NCBI RefSeq assembly: GCF_014207985.1
Contig: NZ_JACHMI010000001.1
Span: 2,401,001-2,465,000 of the forward strand
Origin: Nonomuraea rubra
Lineage (GTDB): Bacteria; Actinomycetota; Actinomycetes; Streptosporangiales; Streptosporangiaceae
Direction of reading: 5' to 3'
DNA: 64,000 nucleotides
Position numbers and translations under genes: made by a program. The notes beneath the pieces were generated by a model, which saw only the letters and a program-made list of their open reading frames with translations, searched no databases and was not told the DNA's origin. This document shows, piece after piece, positions 24,891 through 35,242 of the stretch. Each line of letters begins with the position of its first letter. Positions within the stretch are counted from its first letter, which is position 1.

Positions 24891-26063
24891 TCAGCCCAGA
24901 ACGGTGGCCGCCGCCCCCCAGGACTTCAGCCGCTCCCGCACCTCATCCCGCACCGGCAACGCCAGCGCCTCCTCATACGCCCGTTCCAGCAACGCCCCGA
25001 TCCCCACCCGTTCCCCCGTCTCGGCCGACCGGACGGCCGCCTCGACCATCGCCAGGCTCCGCAGGTTGCCCTTGATCGCCCCATCCGGCTCCACGCCGGT
25101 CCGCACGGCGGCCACGAACTCGGCGAGCGCCCCGGCGATCTGCTCGTGCACAGCAGGCGCCACCTCCTCCACCAGCCCGCCGACGCTGGACGTGACGCAC
25201 CGCTCCCCGTCCCACGTCGCGGTGCCGCCCGCGCCGACGGCCCGCCACTCGCCGTTCCAGGACGTGTCCCTGCCCTCCGCGCACCAGCTCCCGGTGAACA
25301 CGTACCGGGTCCCGCCGGAGAACAGGAAGGTGGCGGTGGCGCAGGCGTCACCCCGGTACCAGCTCCAGGCGGGGTTCCAGCTCTCGCACACGACCGAGAC
25401 CGGCTCCTCCGCGAGCAGGTGGCGGGCGGCGTCGAAGGCGTGGATGGCCATGTCCACCAGCAGCGGTTGCGGCATCTCGTCGCGGAACCCGCCGAAGTGC
25501 GGGGCGCGGAAGAAGTCGGTGGTGAGCAGGCAGGGCGTGCCGAGTCCGGCGATCCGCTCCCGGAAGGCGGCCAGGGCGGCGAAGTACCGGCGCGACTGGC
25601 TGATCATCAGCAGCCGGCCGGTGGCCTCGGCCGCCGCGGCCTGGACGAGCGCCTCGGCCAGGGTCGGCGCGGCCGGTTTCTCGCACAGGACGGGCACCCC
25701 GGCGAACAGCGCCTCGATGTTCACCGCGCTGTGCGCCGCGGGGACGGTGACGTTCACGACGGCGTCGGGCCGGGTCGCCACAAGCAACTCGCCCAGCGAG
25801 CCGGCCACCGCGATCGAGCCACCGCCCGAGCCGCCCGAGCCGCCCGAGCCGCCGCGCAAGCCACCCGAGCCACCCGAGCCGCCGCCGGAGCCGCCCGAGC
25901 CGCCCGAGCCGAAGACCTCAAGAACGGCCGCCTCCGCCCGGGCCACGTCGAGATCGGCCACCCCCACCAGCTCGACGTCCTCGGCGGCGCCCAGCGTCCG
26001 CAGCCAGGCCACCCCCATGGACCCCGCCCCCACCTGCACGACCCGAAGCGGCCGCCCGCTCAC
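24891..26063 (-). CDS. Gfo/Idh/MocA family oxidoreductase
   Basis: A 390-residue NAD(P)-dependent sugar dehydrogenase. The nucleotide motif VGAGSMG (about residues 10-16), the catalytic-loop [12 protein letters not shown] (about 135) and a C-terminal substrate domain with [14 protein letters not shown] are typical. A Gly/Ser insertion of about 34 residues lies inside the Rossmann half, after EAAVLEVF. The GTG at 26063 overlaps the stop of the ThuA gene (GTGA), so the two are coupled. With ThuA and the ABC genes it should process the imported sugar. Confidence 0.9.
   Translation of the reverse strand: MSGRPLRVVQVGAGSMGVAWLRTLGAAEDVELVGVADLDVARAEAAVLEVFGSGGSGGSGGGSGGSGGLRGGSGGSGGSGGGSIAVAGSLGELLVATRPDAVVNVTVPAAHSAVNIEALFAGVPVLCEKPAAPTLAEALVQAAAAEATGRLLMISQSRRYFAALAAFRERIAGLGTPCLLTTDFFRAPHFGGFRDEMPQPLLVDMAIHAFDAARHLLAEEPVSVVCESWNPAWSWYRGDACATATFLFSGGTRYVFTGSWCAEGRDTSWNGEWRAVGAGGTATWDGERCVTSSVGGLVEEVAPAVHEQIAGALAEFVAAVRTGVEPDGAIKGNLRSLAMVEAAVRSAETGERVGIGALLERAYEEALALPVRDEVRERLKSWGAAATVLG
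25811..25915 (-). repeat. In-frame Gly-Ser repeat in dehydrogenase
   Basis: A 9-bp unit (gagccgccc on the plus strand) repeats with changes for about 100 bases. It encodes runs of GGS and GGG inside the NAD-binding half of the Gfo/Idh/MocA protein, with one LR interruption. Confidence 0.8.
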
Positions 26064-26839
26064 TGAGAGCCCTCCTTGTTGTGCATCGCCCCCCGATACC
26101 CGTGCCCGTCGAAGAACTCCCCCATCTCGTACCGCAGCAAGGTAGGCATCTCCCGCCGCCCCGGATCCCCGGCCGCCCACTCCACCCCGTTGGCGATGAC
26201 CTGCAACACGTCCGGATGGTGGTAAACGGGATAATCCTGATCACCGGGACTGAAGTAGAAGATCTTCCCGTTGCCCCGCCGGAACGTGCACCCGCTCCGG
26301 AACACCTCCCCACCGGTGAAGGAGCTGATGAAGATCAGCTCGTCGGGCGTCGGGATGTCGAACTGCTCGCCGTACATCTCCTGGGCGGGAATCACGATCG
26401 GATGCGGGATGCCGCGAGCGATGGGATGCGTCGGGTTCACCGTCCAGACCAGCTCGCGATCGTTCTGGCTGCGCCAGCGCAAGGTGCACGTGGTCCCCAT
26501 CAGCTTGGTGAAGATCTTCGACCAGTGCCCGGAGTGCAGCACCAGCAGCCCCATGCCCGACAGCACGTGCCGGTGCACGCGTTCCACCACCTCGTCCGCC
26601 ACCTCTCCGTGGGCGGCGTGGCCCCACCAGGTGAGCACGTCGGTGTTCGCGAGCGTCTCCTCCGTCAGGCCGTGCTCGGGTTCGTCGAGGGTGGCGGTCC
26701 GTACGGTGGCCCGCTCGCCCAGCCGGGCCTCGATGCCGCGCCGGATGGCGTTGTGCATGCCGTCCGGGTAGATCTCGGCGACCTCGGGCTCGGCCTGTTC
26801 GTGGCGGTTCTCGCCCCACACCAGGACTCGGATCGTCAT
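26060..26839 (-). CDS. ThuA domain protein (trehalose-utilisation type)
   Basis: A 259-residue protein of the ThuA/class I glutamine amidotransferase-like fold. [12 protein letters not shown] at the N-terminus, [14 protein letters not shown], the conserved [17 protein letters not shown] and a late [17 protein letters not shown] are hallmarks. ThuA proteins take part in the 3-keto route for trehalose and related disaccharides with Gfo/Idh/MocA dehydrogenases. The ATG at 26839 has AAGGAG eight bases upstream. Placed between the ABC permease and dehydrogenase genes. Confidence 0.9.
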   Translation of the reverse strand: MTIRVLVWGENRHEQAEPEVAEIYPDGMHNAIRRGIEARLGERATVRTATLDEPEHGLTEETLANTDVLTWWGHAAHGEVADEVVERVHRHVLSGMGLLVLHSGHWSKIFTKLMGTTCTLRWRSQNDRELVWTVNPTHPIARGIPHPIVIPAQEMYGEQFDIPTPDELIFISSFTGGEVFRSGCTFRRGNGKIFYFSPGDQDYPVYHHPDVLQVIANGVEWAAGDPGRREMPTLLRYEMGEFFDGHGYRGAMHNKEGSQ

Positions 26840-26853
26840 GTTCGGGGATCTCC

Positions 26854-27666
26854 TTACTTGACGGCGCCGGCTACGGCGCCTGCCGCGATGTAACGCTGCG
26901 CGAAGATCAGGAGCAGGGCGGCGGGGACGGACGCGAGCACCGCCGTGGCCATCACCGTGTCCCAGTCCTGCGTGTTCGCGCTGATGTAGTCGTAGATGCC
27001 GAGGGTGATGGGCCGTACTTCCGGCGTGCTGGTCAGGGTCAGCGCGAACAGGAAGTCGCTCCACGCCGACAGGAACGTGAACAGGGCGGCGGTCACGATC
27101 GCGTTCTTGCTGATCGGTACGACGATCGAGACGAACGCCCGCAACTGCCCGGCCCCGTCCACCATGGCCGCCTCCACGAGCGCCCGCGGGATGGACCCCA
27201 TGAACGCCCGGATGAGTAGCACCGCGAACGGGATGCCCGCGGCGGTGTTGGCGAGGATCAGGCCGAAGACGTTGTTGATCAGGAAGAGGGAGTTGAACAG
27301 GGGGTAGAGCGCGTTGGCGATGACCATGGCGGGGATCATCTGCGTGACCAGCAGCACCAGCACGAAGGCGCTCGCCCCGCGGGAGCGGAAGCGCGACAGC
27401 CCGTAGGCGGCAGGGGTGGCGATGACCAGGGTCAGCACCACGGTGCCGAGCGCGATGAGCAGGCTGGTGACGAAGTTCTGCCCCTGCTCGGTGATGGCCT
27501 TGGCGTACCCGGAGAGTGTCGCGTCGAGCGGGAACCAGTCCCTGGTGGTGGCGCCGGAGCTGGACTGCAGGCTGCTGTTGACCATCCAGTAGACGGGGAA
27601 GAGCATCACGGCCAGGAACAGCACGCCCAGCGCGGTCATGGGGAGTCGGCGGACGTTCGGGTTCAT
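26854..27666 (-). CDS. Carbohydrate ABC permease (MalG type)
   Basis: A 270-residue inner-membrane permease with six membrane segments. The EAA loop is [20 protein letters not shown] (about residues 179-198), which docks to a shared ATPase such as MsiK, as no ATPase is encoded here. The ATG at 27666 overlaps the stop of the MalF-type gene (ATGA). N-terminal [20 protein letters not shown] is a normal MalG start. Confidence 0.92.
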   Translation of the reverse strand: MNPNVRRLPMTALGVLFLAVMLFPVYWMVNSSLQSSSGATTRDWFPLDATLSGYAKAITEQGQNFVTSLLIALGTVVLTLVIATPAAYGLSRFRSRGASAFVLVLLVTQMIPAMVIANALYPLFNSLFLINNVFGLILANTAAGIPFAVLLIRAFMGSIPRALVEAAMVDGAGQLRAFVSIVVPISKNAIVTAALFTFLSAWSDFLFALTLTSTPEVRPITLGIYDYISANTQDWDTVMATAVLASVPAALLLIFAQRYIAAGAVAGAVK

Positions 27667-28601
27667 TCGGACGGCTCCCGGCGCGAGAGGTACAGGTAGA
27701 CCAGGGCGAAGGCGAGGGAGACGACGATGAGGACGTTGCTGATCGCGGCGCCCTCGCCGAAGTTGAACTCCACGAACGACTTGTTGTAGGCGTTCGTGGC
27801 CAGCGTCTGCGTGGAGTTGGCGGGCCCGCCGCCGGTCAGGCCGAGGATGATGTCGACGACCTTGAGCGTGTAGACGACGCCGAGCACGATGACGACGCTC
27901 ACCACGGGCCGCAGGTTGGGCCAGGTGATGTGCCGGAACGCCTTCCAGCCGGTCGCGCCGTCCAGCGAGCCCGCCTCGTACAGCTCCCTGGGCACGGCCT
28001 GGAGGCCGCTGTAGAGGATCGCGACGTTGAACGGGATGCCGAGCCAGATGTTCACGCCGATCACGCCCACGAGCGCGAGCGTGGGATCGACCAGCCAGGG
28101 CACGGCGGAGACGCCGAACAGGCCGAGGAACTGGTTGAGCGCGCCGCTCTCCTGGTCGAGCAGCCATTTCCAGACCGCGCTGGAGGCGATCAGCGGGATC
28201 AGCCACGGCAGCAGCAACATCGCGCGCAGGAACCCGCCGAGCGGGAAGTTGCGCCGGAAGAACAGCGCCAGCGCGAGCCCGATCACGAACTGGAAGGTGA
28301 TCGACCCGATCGTGAACAGCGCGGTGTTCACCAGCGTGGTCGTGAACAGGTAGCTGGACAGGATCGTCACGTAGTTGGCCAGGCCGACCCAGGGCGCCTC
28401 GCCGCTGTAGAAGGTCGAGGTCGTGTACTCCTGGAAGCTCATGACGACGTTCTGGACGATCGGGTAGCCGAAGAACATCGCCACGAACACGACCGCGGGC
28501 AGGGAGAACAGCCACGGCGTGGCCCGCCGGAGCAGCCGCGTCCACAGGATCGCGCGCCGCTCGCCCGCCGCGACGGAGAGGCTCAGATGGGCTGAGGTCA
28601 T
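27663..28601 (-). CDS. Carbohydrate ABC permease (MalF type)
   Basis: A 312-residue permease with six membrane segments, the first near [19 protein letters not shown]. The EAA loop is [20 protein letters not shown] (about residues 213-232). It pairs with the MalG-type permease by a four-base gene overlap and follows the binding-protein gene by 12 bases. Import of an oligosaccharide is expected. Confidence 0.93.
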   Translation of the reverse strand: MTSAHLSLSVAAGERRAILWTRLLRRATPWLFSLPAVVFVAMFFGYPIVQNVVMSFQEYTTSTFYSGEAPWVGLANYVTILSSYLFTTTLVNTALFTIGSITFQFVIGLALALFFRRNFPLGGFLRAMLLLPWLIPLIASSAVWKWLLDQESGALNQFLGLFGVSAVPWLVDPTLALVGVIGVNIWLGIPFNVAILYSGLQAVPRELYEAGSLDGATGWKAFRHITWPNLRPVVSVVIVLGVVYTLKVVDIILGLTGGGPANSTQTLATNAYNKSFVEFNFGEGAAISNVLIVVSLAFALVYLYLSRREPSE

Positions 28602-28613
28602 CAGCGGTGCTCC

Positions 28614-29840
28614 TTACTGCTCGCCCTGCGCCTGGCGCAGGGCTTCGGCGGGAGCGGCCTTGCCCGTCAGCGCGATCTGCACGGCGTTGTAGATCTTGGT
28701 CGCCGCCTTCGGCCAGTCGGGGCCGAGCAGCGCCGTACGCGAGCGCGCGGTCCGCACGGTCGTGACGAACGGGGCGAGCGCCGGGTTCTCCTTCCCGGCC
28801 TGCTCGGCGACCTCGGGGTTGGACGGCACGTTCTGCTTGATCCTCGCCGTCTCGAGCTGTTTCTCCGGAGAGACGAGGCATTTCACGAACTGCCCGGCCT
28901 TGGCCATCCTGGCCTGGTTCCCGGTGCGCGGCACCGTGAAGACCTCACCGCCGAGCGGGGCGACCGTGGCCTGCGCCGCGTCCCGCTCGGGAATCGTGAA
29001 CGCCCCCCACTTCACGTCCTGCTGCTCCCGCAGCGCCGGGATCTGCCACGGCCCGTTGACCACCATCGCCGCCTTGCCCGCGATGAACTGGTCGATCACG
29101 TCGTCCTGGCTCCAGATGATCGAGCTGCGCGACATCGACCCGTCGTTCTGCAGATCGACGAGGAACCGCAGCGCCTGTTCGGTCGCCGGCGTCGTGATGT
29201 CCTGCTCCGTGCCGCCGTTGCCCCACATGAACGGCAGGAACTGCCAGGTGCCCTCGTAGGTGTTGATGGTGCTCATCGCGAAGCCGTAGCGGCCGGGCCC
29301 GGTCAGCCTCCTGGCGGCCGCGCGCAGCTCGTCCCAGGTCCTGGGCGGGGTCGTGATGCCGGCCTGCCGGAACAGGTCCTGGTTGTAGAAGATGCTCAGC
29401 GTGTTCACGGCGGGGGCGAGCCCGTACAGCTTGCCCGCGTAGGTGCCGGCCTGCACCACGGCCGGCACCATGCCCTCGCCCGTGACGCCGTAGTCGGACA
29501 GCGGCGAGAGCGCGCCGGACTCGGCGATCTGCTGCACGTCGGGGTTGTCGAGCATGAGCACGTCAGGCAGCGTGCGGGAGGAGCTCTGCTGGAGCACCTT
29601 GGGGATCAGCCCGGGCCCGGCGACATGGCTGATCTCGATGGAGACGCCGGTGCTGCGGGCGCACGAGTGGTAGATCGGGTCCTGGGCCTCGTCGTAGTAG
29701 TCCTGGATGGTCAGCGTGTTGGGGGATTCCGTGCCGGAGGCGGCGGCCCCGGCGCACGCGGTGAGCGTGAGAGGGGCGAGTGCCGCCGCCGCGACAGCCA
29801 CTTTGGGCGCCTTTTTCTGGCGCTTCCGTGCTGTCTCCAT
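28614..29840 (-). CDS. Extracellular sugar-binding lipoprotein
   Basis: A 408-residue family 1 solute-binding protein. The lipobox LTLTAC (Cys about residue 29) marks it as a lipoprotein anchored outside the membrane. VSIEISHVAGPGLIPKVLQQ, LPDVLMLDNPDVQ, PPRTWDELRAAARRLTG and AAMVVNGPWQIPAL are typical. It is the first gene of the uptake operon and faces a LacI regulator across a region with two operators. The sugar is unknown; the ThuA and dehydrogenase genes suggest a disaccharide. Confidence 0.93.
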   Translation of the reverse strand: METARKRQKKAPKVAVAAAALAPLTLTACAGAAASGTESPNTLTIQDYYDEAQDPIYHSCARSTGVSIEISHVAGPGLIPKVLQQSSSRTLPDVLMLDNPDVQQIAESGALSPLSDYGVTGEGMVPAVVQAGTYAGKLYGLAPAVNTLSIFYNQDLFRQAGITTPPRTWDELRAAARRLTGPGRYGFAMSTINTYEGTWQFLPFMWGNGGTEQDITTPATEQALRFLVDLQNDGSMSRSSIIWSQDDVIDQFIAGKAAMVVNGPWQIPALREQQDVKWGAFTIPERDAAQATVAPLGGEVFTVPRTGNQARMAKAGQFVKCLVSPEKQLETARIKQNVPSNPEVAEQAGKENPALAPFVTTVRTARSRTALLGPDWPKAATKIYNAVQIALTGKAAPAEALRQAQGEQ

Positions 29841-29940
29841 GTGAAGACTCCTGTCCCGTTGGCGCGGGTCGCGGAAATCGGCCGTGGAGGGCTGCGAGCA
29901 GGGGAGACGGTATTGACGGGCCAGACTGGCACCGATCTGT

Positions 29941-30020
29941 CAAAGCGCTTAACCGGCGTTTGCTTGTTGTGTATGTTGCGCTGATCCGTCTGTGATGTCA
30001 ACAACAAGTTAAGCGTTTTG
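29941..30020. promoter_or_regulatory. Inverted pair of LacI operators
   Basis: CAAAGCGCTTAAC (29941-29953) and, in the reverse direction, GTTAAGCGTTTTG (30008-30020) match at 12 of 13 positions. Their centres are 67 bp apart, between the binding-protein gene and the LacI gene. The remaining intergenic bases hold no gene. Confidence 0.75.
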
Positions 30021-30084
30021 CCGAAGGGGGCGGCGGGATATAGTCGCAGTGCTCCGGTGCTCCTCAGGGAAAGAGCTGGCATCC

Positions 30085-31092
30085 ATGGTCACGATGCGCG
30101 ACGTCGCCGCACGGGCGAACGTCTCCATCGCCACGGTCTCCTTCGTGCTGAACGGCACCAAGCGGGTCGCGCCGGAGACCCGGGCCAGGATCGAGGCGGC
30201 CATCCAGGAGCTCAACTACCGGCGCAACGTCGTGGCCCGCGCCCTGGCCAGCTCGCGCACCCGCATCCTCGCCCTGCTCCATCCCGACCTGGAGTCGCGG
30301 GCGAACGCCACGGTGATCCAGTTCGTCATGGGTGCCGCGCACGGCGCCCGCGAGCGCGGCTACGACCTGGTGTTGTGGCCGGTCAACGACGACGAGCAGA
30401 TGTCGCACCTGCTCGCGGGAGGGCTGGTCGACGGCGCGCTGCTCATGGAGGTGCAGATCCGCGACTCCCGGGTCGAGCGGCTGGTCGCCTCGGGCATCCC
30501 GTTCGCCCTGATCGGCCGCACGGAGAACGACGACCTGCCGTACGTCGACATCGACTTCGCCACCACGATCCACGAGGCGGTCGCCCACCTGCGCTCCTAC
30601 GGCCACGAGCGCATCGCGCTGATCACCGACCGGGCGAGGGGCGGGCCGGGGCCGGGCCGGATCATGCGGGTCGAGTCGGCCTACCGCGAGGCGATCGCCC
30701 CGCTCGGCGGGCAGCCCGTGATCATCGCGGTGGACAGCACGTCGGCGGGCGGGCGGGAGGCCGCGCGGGCGCTGTGCGAGGAACATCCCGGGTGCACGGC
30801 CGCCATCCTCGTCAACGAGGGCGCCTCGGCGGGGCTGGCCAAGGGGATCAGGGCCGCGGGCCGCGCCATCCCCGGCGACCTGTCCATCATCTCGGCGTCC
30901 ACCACGCGGGAGCTGGGCGAGATGATCGAGCCCGAGCTGACCGTCATGGCCGCGCCGGCCGCCGAGCTGGCCCGCCTGGCCGTGGACGCCCTCATCGACC
31001 AGCTCGAAGGTGTCCCCGACGCGCCGCCGCACACGCTCATCCCGTGCACGCTGGTGCCGGGGGAGTCGGTGGGTCCCGTCACTCGTTCGTGA
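30085..31092 (+). CDS. LacI family regulator of sugar operon
   Basis: A 335-residue LacI/GalR repressor. The DNA-binding head is VTMRDVAARANVSIATVSFV (residues 2-21) with hinge RRNVVARALASSRTR. The ligand domain ends with SIISASTTRELGEMIEPELT. I chose the ATG at 30085; the frame is open to a GTG at 30049, which adds residues without homology. It is divergent from the sugar ABC operon and probably represses it through the paired operators. Confidence 0.92.
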   Translation: MVTMRDVAARANVSIATVSFVLNGTKRVAPETRARIEAAIQELNYRRNVVARALASSRTRILALLHPDLESRANATVIQFVMGAAHGARERGYDLVLWPVNDDEQMSHLLAGGLVDGALLMEVQIRDSRVERLVASGIPFALIGRTENDDLPYVDIDFATTIHEAVAHLRSYGHERIALITDRARGGPGPGRIMRVESAYREAIAPLGGQPVIIAVDSTSAGGREAARALCEEHPGCTAAILVNEGASAGLAKGIRAAGRAIPGDLSIISASTTRELGEMIEPELTVMAAPAAELARLAVDALIDQLEGVPDAPPHTLIPCTLVPGESVGPVTRS

Positions 31093-31224
31093 CAAATGAC
31101 CAGAATGAGTAGACATTTCCTGTTCTCTTCAGTCACACCATGCTCAGCGTTCACACAAGCCCCCCAAGGTGCCCGGGGGCCGCCTGACCGGCGCCCACGA
31201 ACGTTCGAGAAGGGACTGCACCCG

Positions 31225-34200
31225 ATGCAGCCAACGGCATCACGAAGATTATGGAAGCGAGGGCGGCTGGCCATTGCCGCCACGCTCACCGCGCTGCTCG
31301 TCAACACGCTGGTGACGGCGGCGCACGCCGACCCGGAGCAGCAGGAGCGTGGCAGGCCGACCCCGTCGCCGACCCCCACCACCTCCCAGAACCCGCCGGC
31401 ACTCACCCCCGCCGACGGCTCCTACCTCGAAGGCACGGTCAAGGTCGCGGCGGTCCCGGCGACCGCCGGCGACAGCGTCACGAAGCTCGCCATCGACGAC
31501 GCCGCGATCGACAACGCCACCCGCACGGTGGGCGTCTCCCAGCTCTCCTTCGACGTCGGCTCGAACTCCACCGAGGCGCAGTACCACAGCTACGTGCTGG
31601 TCAACGGCGCCTACAAGGTCGAGATCGGCAACTACGTCAGCCAGCGGGCGACGCTGGACATCCCCAACGAGCACCTCGTCAAGGGCGAGAACACCGTCGA
31701 GATCGTCGTCGGCGCCATCCAGTCGTCCTGCGGCACCAACTACGACGACTTCGTGCTGTCTGACGTGGGCCTCCACCTGCTCGGCGAGGTCGCCGACGGC
31801 GAGGACAACCCGTACACGTTCTCCTTCGGAGACGGAAGCTGCGGCACGAACACCTCGCTGCTCAAGCGCGCCACGCTCACGTTCTTCACCCTGTCGGACC
31901 CACAGGGCACCACCGGCCTCGCCGCGGACGTGGACACCACCAAGCTGGCCAACGGCACGCACGTGCTCAGCGCCACCACCGCGGCGGGCGTCACGGTCAA
32001 GCACAACGTGACCGTCAACAACGCCCCGGCGGGCGCGCCACGCCTGATGCCCACGGACGGCACCCTGGTCGCCGGCACCAAGGCCGTCTTCGCGACCGTC
32101 CCGGCGGGCGGCTCAGGCGGCGTCAAGAGGCTCACCGTGGACGGCGAGGCGCCCGTCACCAAGGCCACCCTCGGCAACGGCGCCGCGATGCTCGCCTTCG
32201 ACGTGGGCCCCGACGCGCTGGACGACAAGTACAACAACTTCCTGCTCGTCAACGGCAAGCGCATCGACCTCGGCGGCACGTACGTCAACGCCCGGGCCAC
32301 CGTCGCCGTGCCGGCCCGCTACCTGACGCCGGGCGACAACACGATCAAGGTCGTCACCGGCGACTACAAGGAGTCCTGCGGCAACGACCGCGACGACTTC
32401 ACGATCTCCAACCTGGCCCTGACGCTCGACGGCGCCACGGTGACCGCCCAGGGCGTCGAGCCGTCGTACCCGATGGGCGACGGCACCTGTGGCGACAACC
32501 AGGCGGCCAGGCCCGAGGCCGAGCTGCGCTACACGATCGACGCCCCCGCCGTGCACCTCGTCGAGACGCTCGGCTCCGGCGAGGCGAAGCTCAGCTTCAA
32601 CGTCGGCAGCAACTCGATCGAGGCCCGCTACCAGAGCTACCTGCTCGTCAACGGCCAGAAGATCGTCGTGGACGGCGACTTCGTCAGCAAGCGCGTCGAC
32701 CTGACGATCCCGAACGAGTACCTGGTGCCCGGCTGGAACACGATCGACTTCGTGACCGGCACGTATCCCACGTCGTGCGGCAACAACCGCGACGACTACG
32801 CGATCTCGAACTTCGTGCTGACCCCGGCGCAGGGCACGGCCACCGGCCAGATGCTGAAGAGCTCGTACAGCATGGGCGACGGCAACTGCGGTGACTCCGT
32901 CAACCCGCTGACCGAGATCGACCTCCAGTTCCTGGTGGACGCCCCGGCCGGCGGCCTGCGCGCCGACCTCGACACCACGGCCGTCAAGGACGGCAAGCAC
33001 ACGCTGGCCGCCGAGTCGAGCACCGGCGAGAGCGCCACCCGCCTGCTCATCACCGACAACTCCGCGCCCAAGGTGTCCAGGAGCGTCCCGGCCGCGGGCG
33101 AGAAGATCAAGGCCACGGTCGTGCTGGACGTCAAGCTGGAGGACGCCTCCGGCGTGGTCTCCGGCCCCGACGTCAAGCTCGACGGCCAGGAGATCCAGCC
33201 CGGCGCCCAGGTGGGCCCGGGGCTGAAGGCCGGGAAGCACACGCTCTCCGTGACCGGCGCCGACGGGCTCGGCAACACCGCGACGCGCGAGATCGTCTTC
33301 GAGTCGGCCGGCATCCCGGACGCGCCCGCCGAGCTGAGCCCGGCGCTGGGCGCCGTGGACGTGTCGGACCCCGCCACCCTCTCGGCCGAGGTGGCCGAGC
33401 CGGACGGCGGCCAGGTCACGGCCACGTTCTCGCAGGCCGAGATCCTCACCCCGAACGAGGTGTACCAGGGTACGGCCAAGTCCCTGCCGACCACGCTCCA
33501 GGTGCCGGGCGAGAAGAAGGTCAGGACCGGCGGGCTGGACCCCGCCGACGGCCGGACGATCGACGCGCCCGCCGGGCAGGACCTCGTCTACCAGCGCTTC
33601 GACGTCCAGGTGAAGGGTCACGCGGACGCGCCCGTTCTGCGCTGGGAGGGCTCGATCGACCCCGAGCGGCTGGCGTCGTTGCGGGTCTGGAACACCAGGG
33701 ACAAGGCCTGGGACCTGCTGACCAGCTCCCGCGGCGCCCCCGAGGGCAAGACCGCCCTCACGGCCGTCGTGGACCCGAAGTACATCGACCGGCAGAAGGT
33801 CCACGTCATGGTGACGGGTGAGGACCCGTTCGCCGACGACATCGAGCCGGGCGACCCCAACGGCTTCGCCGACCCCTCGGCGTACGACTTCTCGATCGTG
33901 CACTTCACCGACACGCAGTACATCAGCGAGGGCGCGGTGGAGCAGGAGACGGCCGAGGAGCGCGCGGTGTGGGAGTCCGCCTACGCCGGCATCGTCAACT
34001 GGATCAAGGACAACAAGGACCAGCGGAAGATCTCGTACGTCGCGCACACCGGCGACATCATCGAGAACAACATCCGCAAGCCCGCCGACGAGTCCATGCA
34101 GCGGCAGATCGTGGGCGAGTTCGAGGTCTCCTCGAAGCAGCAGCGCGTGCTGGACGACGCCGGCATCCCCAACGGCGTCATCGCCGGCAACCACGACAAC

Positions 34201-35184
34201 CAGTCGGGCACCGAGGAGGGCCCCGGCGCCCTCTACAACCAGTACTACGGCCCCTCGCGCTACCAGACGGCCTCGCAGGGCTGGCAGCACGCGGAGTACG
34301 GCGGCCCGTGGAAGGAGGGCGACAACCAGAACCACTACGACCTGTTCTCCGCGGGCGGGCTGGACTTCGTGGTGGTCGGCCTGTCGTACGGGGTGACGAG
34401 GGACGAGGCCGAATGGGCCGACTCGATCTTCAAGAAGTACCCCAACCGCAACGGCATCCTGCTCTCGCACGACTACATCGTGCCGAGCACGAGCCCTGAC
34501 GGCCGCGGCGCCGGCTTCTCGGCCCCCGACGGCTCGATGTTGTACAAGACGGTCGTGGAGAAGAACGCGAACGTCTTCCTCATCCTCGCCGGCCACGAGC
34601 ACGGCGTGGGCACCAACGTCAAGCCGAAGGTGGGCCAGGTCGGCAAGGGCGTCGTCGAGCTGCTGGCGGACTACCAGTTCTACACGGTCTCCGCCGACCG
34701 CCTCGGGCTCACCGAGATCGGCGGCTACAACCCGGCCGACCAGCTCCAGTTCGGTGCGAGCTTCCTGCGGATGCTGCAGTTCGACGTCAAGCGCTCCGAG
34801 CTGATCGTCGACACCTTCTCGCCGCTGCTCAACGAGTTCGGCGCCACCGAGTACGATCCGCTGCGCCGCTACAACGGCCTGGAGGACAACATGGTGCTGC
34901 CGGTCGACCTCACCTCGCGGACGACCACCCTGCAGACCGACTCGCTGGCGATCTACAAGCCCACCCGGGTCATCGGGCGGGACAGGGTCGCCTCGGGCGA
35001 GGTGGCCTCGGTGAAGTGGGACAGGCTCAAGGACGACACGGCCTACGCCTGGTTCGTCACGGCCCGCTCCGCCGGCGGCGGCGTGACCGCCTCCGAGCCG
35101 AGCGTCTTCGTCACCAAGGACGCGCACGGCCGCCCCGGCAGGTGGGACGCCGACTCGCCCATGCACCGCTGGTTCAACCGCTAG
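31225..35184 (+). CDS. Secreted multidomain metallophosphoesterase
   Basis: A 1319-residue exported protein. Signal peptide: basic start, LAIAATLTALLVNTLVTAAH, cleavage near AHADPEQ (about residue 37). Three copies of a beta-rich unit of about 110 residues follow (starting about 106, 322 and 456), each with SCG-N-x-DD and GDG-x-CG. Then come Ig/Fn3-like segments (about 616-740) and a calcineurin-like phosphoesterase domain: VHFTDTQ (about 892), HTGDIIEN (942), GNHDNQ (988), SHDY (1081) and GHEHG (1122), which are the metal ligands. ATG at 31225 has GAGAAGGGA upstream. It may act on extracellular phosphate esters. A terminator-like hairpin follows. Confidence 0.9.
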   Translation: MQPTASRRLWKRGRLAIAATLTALLVNTLVTAAHADPEQQERGRPTPSPTPTTSQNPPALTPADGSYLEGTVKVAAVPATAGDSVTKLAIDDAAIDNATRTVGVSQLSFDVGSNSTEAQYHSYVLVNGAYKVEIGNYVSQRATLDIPNEHLVKGENTVEIVVGAIQSSCGTNYDDFVLSDVGLHLLGEVADGEDNPYTFSFGDGSCGTNTSLLKRATLTFFTLSDPQGTTGLAADVDTTKLANGTHVLSATTAAGVTVKHNVTVNNAPAGAPRLMPTDGTLVAGTKAVFATVPAGGSGGVKRLTVDGEAPVTKATLGNGAAMLAFDVGPDALDDKYNNFLLVNGKRIDLGGTYVNARATVAVPARYLTPGDNTIKVVTGDYKESCGNDRDDFTISNLALTLDGATVTAQGVEPSYPMGDGTCGDNQAARPEAELRYTIDAPAVHLVETLGSGEAKLSFNVGSNSIEARYQSYLLVNGQKIVVDGDFVSKRVDLTIPNEYLVPGWNTIDFVTGTYPTSCGNNRDDYAISNFVLTPAQGTATGQMLKSSYSMGDGNCGDSVNPLTEIDLQFLVDAPAGGLRADLDTTAVKDGKHTLAAESSTGESATRLLITDNSAPKVSRSVPAAGEKIKATVVLDVKLEDASGVVSGPDVKLDGQEIQPGAQVGPGLKAGKHTLSVTGADGLGNTATREIVFESAGIPDAPAELSPALGAVDVSDPATLSAEVAEPDGGQVTATFSQAEILTPNEVYQGTAKSLPTTLQVPGEKKVRTGGLDPADGRTIDAPAGQDLVYQRFDVQVKGHADAPVLRWEGSIDPERLASLRVWNTRDKAWDLLTSSRGAPEGKTALTAVVDPKYIDRQKVHVMVTGEDPFADDIEPGDPNGFADPSAYDFSIVHFTDTQYISEGAVEQETAEERAVWESAYAGIVNWIKDNKDQRKISYVAHTGDIIENNIRKPADESMQRQIVGEFEVSSKQQRVLDDAGIPNGVIAGNHDNQSGTEEGPGALYNQYYGPSRYQTASQGWQHAEYGGPWKEGDNQNHYDLFSAGGLDFVVVGLSYGVTRDEAEWADSIFKKYPNRNGILLSHDYIVPSTSPDGRGAGFSAPDGSMLYKTVVEKNANVFLILAGHEHGVGTNVKPKVGQVGKGVVELLADYQFYTVSADRLGLTEIGGYNPADQLQFGASFLRMLQFDVKRSELIVDTFSPLLNEFGATEYDPLRRYNGLEDNMVLPVDLTSRTTTLQTDSLAIYKPTRVIGRDRVASGEVASVKWDRLKDDTAYAWFVTARSAGGGVTASEPSVFVTKDAHGRPGRWDADSPMHRWFNR

Positions 35185-35192
35185 GACGACCC

Positions 35193-35222
35193 GCCGCCCC
35201 GGGCTGCCAGGCCCGGGGCGGC
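35193..35222. terminator. Hairpin after metallophosphoesterase gene
   Basis: GCCGCCCCGGGC (35193-35204) and GCCCGGGGCGGC (35211-35222) form a perfect 12-bp stem with a six-base loop, between the phosphoesterase gene and the next gene on the same strand. It may fully or partly separate their transcripts. Confidence 0.8.
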
Positions 35223-35242
35223 CTCCCCTCTGGAGACCCGAC

